Shown: piece by piece, positions 57,784 through 64,000 of the stretch | Layout: each line of letters opens with the position of its first letter | How positions within the stretch are numbered: position 1 is the first letter of the stretch | Source of the DNA: Dolomedes plantarius | Taxonomy: Eukaryota; Arthropoda; Arachnida; Araneae; Dolomedidae | DNA: 64,000 bases | Direction of reading: 5' to 3' | Assembly: GCA_907164885.2 (NCBI GenBank) | Contig: OU015492.1 | Location: 197,101,460 to 197,165,459, forward strand | The notes under the pieces: model-generated | Databases searched by the model: none | What the model was told of the DNA's origin: nothing | The model's input: only the letters and a program-made list of their open reading frames with translations | Made by a program: the position numbers and the translations under genes

Positions 57784-58909
57784 TGCTATTACAAAATTAC
57801 AAGATGACTTTATAGTCACTTATGTAGATAAAGCAGCCAACAACTATGCAATAATTTGTAAAAAATATTTTGCCATATGTTTAAAAAAACAGCTAGAAAA
57901 TAGTGATCTTTTTCAGCCATTAAAAGAAACTACTAGTATTATTATTAAGAAAATAATAGCAAAATATAAACTACTAGGTATATCATCTAACAATTATCTT
58001 TTTCCTTATATTACTTTAGTTCCTAAATTTCATAAAACACCTATTGCTTTTAGAGCAGTAACCTGTGGTCACAACACTTATGCTACTAAAGCAAGTAAAT
58101 TATTACTCAAGTACCTTAAATTAATCTATAAAAATATAACATCTGGTGTTTGTGGTATAATTGATAATAGCTTTAGTCTAATTAGAAAACTACAAACATT
58201 AGATAACTGTAAATATGTAGTAACTTATGATTTTAAAGATCTATTTAATAATATCAATATAATTGATTTAAATAGAATAATCATAATGTTAGTACAAAAT
58301 AATATTCAATACTTAAGCAACGAAATTAAACTAACTCGTTTCAATAGGCTCCTAGAATTAGTAACTAAATATAATTACATAGTTCATAATAATAGTATAT
58401 ACTTACAGTCCAAAGGTGTACCACAAGGTGGTAATGCTTCAAGTATGCTAGCTAATTTATACTTATATTATTTTGAAATTAATAATATAGAAAATTGCAA
58501 TTACAATACATTTAGATATATAGATGATATAATAGTGATTAATAACCCTATAGACTTAAATTTTTAACCTCCTAATCTGGAACTAATTGAAAGTAGCCAT
58601 GATAATATTAATGTAAACTTTTTAGATATTAATATTACATTAAATACTCTCAGCAAATTTACTTTTGACTTATATGACAAAAGATCTGACTATAATTTTA
58701 ATATTGTTAAATTTCAAAATTATCTAACCTGTTTACATAAATCTGTTTTTAATAACATTATTGTAAATCAGTTAGTTCGTATAAATAGGCTATGTTCTAA
58801 AGACAATAGAATTAAGCATATTATAGACTTGAAAGCTGTGCTAACTCGGAATAATTACCCCGTAAGTCTATCCAAAAACATAATTGGTTGTTTTTGTTTT
58901 AATGAATAG
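57743..58909 (+). pseudogene. Penelope-like reverse transcriptase, one internal stop
   Basis: This frame is open from 57743 to a TAA at 58565-58567 and then again in the same frame to TAG at 58907-58909, about 388 codons. There is no ATG before about 58286, so an ATG-based search shows only the middle. Blocks in order are DDFIVTYVDKAANNYAIICK (57803-57862), LVPKFHKTP (58016-58042), motif A YDFKDLF (catalytic Asp codon 58229), motif B GVPQGGNAS (58415-58441), motif C RYIDDIIV (58514-58537), then NFLDINI and LYDKRSDYNFNIVKF. The order and the LPKLHK-like and YDKR blocks fit RTs I associate with Penelope-like elements of invertebrates. No GIY-YIG endonuclease follows. The stop replaces the Tyr usually found before PPxL. 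Codons are extremely A+T-biased. Confidence 0.8.
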
Positions 58910-59450
58910 TTTGTTCTGTTGCATTAATATGTTAAACATAACAATAGGTTAAAATAGAAAAAATAACTACTCAAAATAAAAATCATAAGTAAAAATAAAA
59001 ATAATAATAAAATTAACTCTTAGTAGTAAATAAAAACTAAATTATTAAGGGAATAATAGTCCTAAAATAAGGTAACCTAAGTAAGTCTGTAACTGAGAAT
59101 CCACTACCTCAATGGTTGCAAGTTTTGTGACGTCAGTCATCTTGCGGTTACAAGTTCTTAACTTCCACTCTGACTAGCGCCAGGCTTGGTGTTCTTTGGT
59201 TAAGTACTTTTATTCAAACTTAATTCAATTATTAATCAATTCTTCTGTTAATCATGGATTGTACTGTGTCTGAGTGTGTTTATTGTATAGATCATACTCA
59301 TCGGTAACAATCCACTGGTTTTTAGACAGCATTGACACCGCTGATGAAAAAATGCTGTCAAAAACCTTATTCATACTTTTCTTTTCATGTTATTTGTTCC
59401 TGGCTGCAAGTAGCTTTAGAGCTATTACTGGTTTTCTCTTTCATCTTATT

Positions 59451-59453
<3 letters not shown>
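58910..59453. other. Downstream region of the RT element
   Basis: A+T-rich DNA with a TGACGTCA site near 59129-59136 and a strong hairpin (59317-59366). It probably includes the 3' untranslated part of the RT element, but no element end is clear before the (TA)n tract. Confidence 0.4.
59317..59366. other. Strong hairpin downstream of the RT frame
   Basis: GGTTTTTAGACAGCATT (59317-59333) pairs with AATGCTGTCAAAAACC (59351-59366) over 16 bp with a single bulged A, around a 17-base loop that contains CTGATGA. Confidence 0.8.

Positions 59454-59493
<40 letters not shown>
59454..59493. repeat. (TA)n microsatellite
   Basis: A TA run of about 40 bp separates the RT region from a dispersed repeat. 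Confidence 0.92.
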
Positions 59494-59496
<3 letters not shown>

Positions 59497-59529
59497 GACT
59501 CGCTTTATATATATAAATAAAGTCATGTG

Positions 59530-59910
59530 TATTCAGATTGACAACGGGAAAAACAGACGAAGGAATTTAACATCACTCAAAGATGAACATAAAAGAGCGA
59601 AAATTGAATAAAAGGCCGACGTTGCTAATGAGAAAATTCCATTAATCAAATAGAAGCTTGGGTTAGAAGAAAATTTCGGTGCCAGAAAATAAAATTTCAA
59701 CCTACGATAAGTCAGTTTTAGTTTATCTTATTTTGAATAATTTCATTCTTGGAACGAAAACAAACAACAAAGAAAAACTTCCCCTTTTTCTCTGGAATGC
59801 AAAGATAAAGTTATTGTAAGCAATTTATCTTGGAGTATGCAAAGACATCAATAAACTATGTCCGAGAGCATATTGAAAGCTGCTTAGAACTGGCAGTCAA
59901 AGATCAGACA
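59530..59910 (+). repeat. Unclassified dispersed repeat (copy 2)
   Basis: Diverged partner of 21340-21800 in the same orientation. The best block is GCTAATGAGAAAATTCCATT and its continuation to AATCAAATAGAAGC. Confidence 0.55.
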
Positions 59911-59993
59911 TTATATATATTAATTTATGTCTATTTTAAATATGATAACAAATAATATTATTGATTTATAATAAAAGCACGTAAATTCAAAAT

Positions 59994-60024
59994 ATGTGTG
60001 TTTGTGTGTGTGTGTATATGTATG

Positions 60025-60121
<97 letters not shown>

Positions 60122-60202
60122 GTATATATATATATACATGTATATATACACATATATATACATATATATATGTGTGTGTATATATATATGTATATATATA
60201 TG
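59994..60202. repeat. (TG)n/(TA)n satellite
   Basis: TG units pass into about 85 bp of pure TA, then into mixed ATACAT/GTATA units. All ORFs here are artefacts on both strands. Confidence 0.95.
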
Positions 60203-60204
60203 CA

Positions 60205-60644
60205 TGTCGGACTTAAGCGGGAACGAAATAATTATTCTAAATTTAAAGGGGGCTTAGTAATTAATTTATTGTCGTGGCGTAATTCGCCACTATTCTCATA
60301 TCTTGGTTCGAAATACATCGAGAGATATCGGGGAAATTCCCTTTGGATTGATTGACATCTGTAGCTCCACCCATGGTTCATCTCCGGTGTATGCGTCACA
60401 GAGACCATGTAGGCATGCGCGGTGGCTTTGGATGGAGAAAAACAGTAGCGTGTAATCAGACGGCGGGATTTAATTCATTGCTAGCGGACGCGTGTCAGCT
60501 GGGTCCCTAATTTGAAAATGGCGAGAGCTCAAATATGCGCTACTTGGATCAGTGGTTGCTGGAAGGTGAAATAAATTGGATTGAGCTAGAACTATGTTTA
60601 TTTATTGGATTTAGACTACTTACCACTCGCCACCAGTATTAACA
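60205..60644 (+). repeat. Possible solo LTR (TGTCGGAC...TTAACA)
   Basis: A moderately G+C-rich 440-bp block starts TGTCGGACTTAAGCGGG and ends CACCAGTATTAACA, with AATAAATTGG near 60571. The TG/CA ends and the layout suggest an LTR, but the flanks (TGCA and TGAT) do not match and no second copy is present. Confidence 0.4.
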
Positions 60645-60691
60645 TGATGACTACGAATTTATCTTAATCACACGCCTGTCATGCATATTAT

Positions 60692-61006
60692 ATATAACTA
60701 AATTTAACAGAGCTAAATAATTATATGAAGAATGTATACAAAAAACAATACAGAAATCAAGCACTCAGGGCTCCACGCACCAGAGGCAATATTCTGTAAT
60801 AGTGCCGGACCTAAACCAGAAGTAAATATGAGGTAACCGACTATTCACGTCATCAGGGAGCCTAACCAACTTACTTTTGGTTTAGTTCCGGCACTATTAC
60901 AGAATCTTCCCTCTGGTGCGTGGAGCCCTGTGTGCTTGATTTCTGTATTGTTTTTTTTGTCTACATTCTTCTTAAAATTATTTAGCTCTGTTAAATTTAG
61001 TTATAT
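60692..61006. mobile_element. Long inverted-repeat (foldback) element
   Basis: Arms of about 135 bp (60692-60825 and 60871-61006) pair with a small number of mismatches around a 45-bp loop. The inner parts read TAATAGTGCCGG and GGGCTCCACGCACCAGAGG; the outer parts start ATATAACTAAATTTAACAG. No protein is encoded. A transcript would fold into one long hairpin. Confidence 0.85.
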
Positions 61007-61156
61007 TTGCCCTTTTCAATGTGAATATATGCAGCATACTGCGCAATCTTTTATTGAAAAGTAATTTATGTTTTTCAATGCTAGGGCAGGTTTTGAGTTA
61101 ATTTTTGTTTGGTCCGCCTTTTTAATTTTTACTTGTGTTGTTTTGTTTATATTTTT

Positions 61157-61238
<82 letters not shown>

Positions 61239-61250
61239 GTATATATATAA
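61157..61250. repeat. (TA)n microsatellite
   Basis: About 75 bp of pure TA and a short ACACATGTATA tail. Confidence 0.93.
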
Positions 61251-62744
61251 TATGAATTCTAACTAAAGACACCTTAGAGTGTCAGGTGTCTTTAGATACC
61301 CTCGGTCTTTACATACTCTGAGAATGAAATACGCTGATCTGATGAGTCCCACAATTGTGCAGTACAGTCATGAATGGTTTAGAAGCTAACCTGTAGCTTC
61401 CTTACACCATATCGCATTTCGAGTTTGAAAATGCCATGATGTAAAAGAAAAGACTTCCAAAATGGTATCATTATGGGATGCTACATGACTGGGTTTTTCT
61501 TGCCAGAGATATTGAAATGTCCGCAATCAGTGGTTTGGAAAGCAGAGGATGGCTAGAAAAAAAATGGTATCAAATCATCAAAACGTACATTCTCATCTGC
61601 TCCTAAAAAGTAATAGGGTTCGAAATCTGGGAACTGCCGTTACATCTAAAGGATCACATAGCACACGGTTCAGTGAAATTGATCAAAACTATGTACGCAC
61701 AGACAATAATTGCAAAGAACTCCATTTCATCGATTTCACAGTATTGCGGCTCTTTATGAGCCTCCTATAGCCCTGCATTCGCTAGAGATGCGGCAAGACG
61801 GATCGCTTAAGTCAGGAAATTTGGTCTTATCTAACAAGGATTCCTACTTACCGACTGCAGCTTTACAGGAAATTAGGTACTCATTATTTAACCCCGTGAC
61901 CTCAGCTCACCGTTTGTTTGTTTGTTTTATTTATGCTACCAAGCAGCGCCCACTTTCATCAATTGTCATTTTTCTTCAACGCTGGATGGCGGCCCATTGG
62001 TAATTTTCTGGCAGTCGTATCACGGTATGACGAGGGCTAGACTAGCTGCTTCTCAATCTAGTACTGTAGCGTACTACCAGTATGGGGTTATTTTTTTTCA
62101 TGACCTCACAGATTTCACGAAACACAGCTGTGTGTTTATCGAGCGGTTTCCCTAACAAGTGGTGCGGGAACTGTTTGGAGAACCGAAAATGATTTCACCC
62201 CCGTGATAAAGCTGTCTTTCTCTTAGCGATAACTTCATGCGAGTGACATTCGGCGGGCGATAAAGTTTCGGACTAAGAAGAGCTGTCAGCCGATAATCTG
62301 CCGGCCCCTCCACCCCGTCTGAAAATCCAGACATTCAAGAGAGATGCTAGAGAACGCGGCCTGTGTGGATGTGTGTTTTAGGCTCCGTACGTTGTGAATC
62401 TGCACGGGATTTTAATTGAATATGTTGACTGTTTAAATGTTAATTTTTGTTAATAAATTGTTGAGTTTGTTTTGAAAAATTGGCCTTCGCTTTTAATTAG
62501 AACTCTGTCTTTCTTTGTTATGGATCCCATAGTAGTAATTTTTAGCAACGCCTCAGAGAGAATCGCCTTACCTACTTACAGTGACGCCACAGTACCATAG
62601 TAGCGCTGACCTTCTTGTCTCGTTTGGATTCGTCGAATCCGTTTTCATCAAATAGCACAGAGACAAAAAAATTAGAGTAAAAAAATCTTTATTTTAAGTT
62701 AAAATAAACGTAACTTATGTACAGTGAATAATTACAAGATAAAA
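61251..62744. other. Unassigned stretch, partly G+C-richer
   Basis: 61540-62400 is less A+T-rich than its surroundings. It is followed by AATAAATTGTTGAG near 62452, as in the end of an LTR or gene. Frames of 60 to 97 codons show no recognisable motif. I cannot assign it. Confidence 0.35.
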
Positions 62745-63165
62745 AAACTTTATATATATATATCATGATTTTAAATTTTCTATTGAATCATACAAACTTG
62801 ACAATTCTATGTATTAATAAATACTTTTTTAAATTTTTTTGATGAATTATCCCATCAACTTGAAAGAAAATGAAGTTATTTGGAAATTAACTTGCGTTTA
62901 ACTTTTCGTTCCCGTCCCGGCCGACAGATGGCTGCACCAGTATACGAAACAAAACTAACTGAAAATGATAAAAACATGTTAAAAATCTGCTTAAAGATGG
63001 CTAAAAATATTTAAAAAATGTATTGTCATCGTATTCTGGGCTATTCCAAAAGTATGAAATGTCTAGCTAGTCGGGAAGTTAGTTAAAAATCGATTGCAAG
63101 ATTTGTACTGGACAAACGCACAAACACACACACAAACAAGAAAGCAAGCTAATAAAAACATGGTC
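62745..63165 (+). repeat. Dispersed repeat E, copy 2
   Basis: Direct repeat of 49256-49680. It includes GACAGATGGCTGCACCAG near 62924, GTCGGGAAGTTAGTTAAAAA near 63072 and the ACACAAACACACACACAAAC run near 63119. A short TA run precedes it. Confidence 0.8.
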
Positions 63166-63751
63166 ATAAATAGCATGAAGTTGCACGTCCCGTGCGTTCA
63201 GGCATCCAGCCTAAATTATCATCAGTCTTTTGACGGTACTCCGGCACCCGGAATCTAGATTTCAACCGTTTTCGCTGCTCTGACCGAAGCCAAAACGTGC
63301 AATCCCCACTCTGTGTCCCATCTCGTGCTGTTCGCTTATTTAACACCTTCGTCAACCGTCCCCTCTGAACGAAAGGCAGCTCTTTCCGGGGATGGTGCAA
63401 TCGTACTCGGGGGTTCTCTGGCGACGTCTTGTCTGGTTCATTCATCGCACGACTCCATTTGTTGGGGCTGACTCCTGGCCCCTCCTCTGATGAGACGGCT
63501 ATTAACGCCTAAAGGGAAAGACTACTAACTAGAAAACAAAAACTCGTTAATACATTCATCTGCGACTTCAAATGTCTTGATTTTTTCAGAGCTGCCGACC
63601 TAGCACAAAGGCTGTCCAGTGCTATGAAATTCTTGGAATTGAAGGGAGAAGTACTTGAGTTACGTGACGACGTCACAACGGTGGTTTCGCAAGGTCGAAC
63701 GTTTCCATTGACATGTGATTTAGTTTGAGCTGCTAGTAACGCAATCCAATA
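63166..63751. other. G+C-richer segment of unknown origin
   Basis: The 93-codon minus-strand frame at 63164-63445 is Arg-rich and has no motif I recognise. Sharp change in composition relative to the neighbours suggests an inserted element, but no ends are visible. A GTGACGACGTCACAA site lies near 63664-63678. Confidence 0.35.
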
Positions 63752-63898
63752 TGTCTATATATACAAATAGATATACAGATATATAGATATACAGATAGAT
63801 ATAAGATAGATAGATATAAAGATAGATATACCAATATATAGATAGACAGATAGATACAGATATACAGACAGACAGACAGACAGTTAGATAGATATTCC
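63752..63898. repeat. (GATA)n/(CAGA)n microsatellite
   Basis: GATA, ATAGATATA and (CAGA)n units in a row; (CAGA) is purest at 63866-63882. Confidence 0.92.
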
Positions 63899-64000
63899 TA
63901 CGATAGGCAAGAAGTGAAACTAAAATATTATGTAGTGGTAATTTTACGGTATTTTACAAAGTGTGCATACTCAATTTATACTATATCATTTTAAATATCT

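Noticed and set aside
59334..59366. Hammerhead ribozyme suggested by CTGATGA near the RT element
   Set aside because: The required GAAA half of the core and the cleavage-site stem are missing; the loop CTGATGA is probably chance. Other CTGATGA sites (25844, 26994, 61338) fail the same test.
63164..63445. Arg-rich 93-codon minus-strand ORF
   Set aside because: No recognisable family. I keep only the note that the composition changes here.

Overview
This window reads as A+T-rich, non-coding eukaryotic (metazoan) DNA that is dominated by transposable elements. I found no complete host gene. The probable source is an arthropod, and I lean towards a chelicerate such as a spider. That lean is an inference from the company of element types: a BEL/Pao retrotransposon primed by tRNA-Phe, a Tc1-like DD34E element of a type I associate with orb-weaver genomes, a mariner-type DD41D element, many short Helitrons, tRNA-headed SINEs and long (TA)n tracts. 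The long Tyr/Ile ORFs are translations of (TA)n satellites and are not genes.

Layout. 1-3401: empty A+T-rich DNA with one tRNA-derived SINE. 3402-10906: a structurally complete but decayed BEL/Pao element, with LTRs, a tRNA-Phe primer site, polypurine tract and AGGAT target duplications; a complete but broken Tc1-like element (4960-6345) sits in its gag/protease region. 10907-15035: empty DNA, a SINE fragment and one hAT end. 15044-17651: a hAT-type element with an 8-bp target duplication that carries two mariner-type (DD41D) insertions, one a 5' fragment and one full length. 17660-22480: a hairpin, an unidentified ORF, a minus-strand Helitron, an LTR candidate and a solo LTR (family 2). 22730-25500: satellites and a SINE piece. 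25515-27170: SINE modules and a solo LTR (family 1), next to a second copy of the same flank that preserves the empty, pre-insertion site. 31170-33531: a second family-1 solo LTR, a possible first coding exon, then a TIR element with an 8-bp duplication that hosts a second family-2 solo LTR. 34348-34976: a foldback mariner derivative.

38.8-39.4 kb: an LTR candidate. 41.8-44.2 kb: a LINE RNase H fragment, a pogo/Tigger-like element with a Helitron nested in it, then another Helitron carrying a 148-bp minisatellite. 46.8-48.5 kb: a foldback MITE ending in a 58-bp perfect palindrome, a mariner relic and a Helitron-like end. 48.6-49.7 kb: a Cys-rich CXC-like ORF followed by a repeat that recurs at 62.7-63.2 kb. 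49.7-56.3 kb: MITEs, SINEs, a Helitron, an LTR-2 relative and a hAT end. 57.7-58.9 kb: an extremely A+T-rich reverse transcriptase ORF with all catalytic motifs and a single internal stop. This is the most interesting coding sequence in the window, and most of it lies upstream of any ATG. 59-64 kb: hairpins, satellites, an LTR candidate and a 315-bp foldback element.

The genes here do not cooperate in a host pathway; they are the enzymes of separate selfish elements, nearly all broken. The nesting gives relative ages: hAT before DD41D mariner, pogo-like before Helitron, TAGGGATACG element before LTR-2, and BEL before Tc1.
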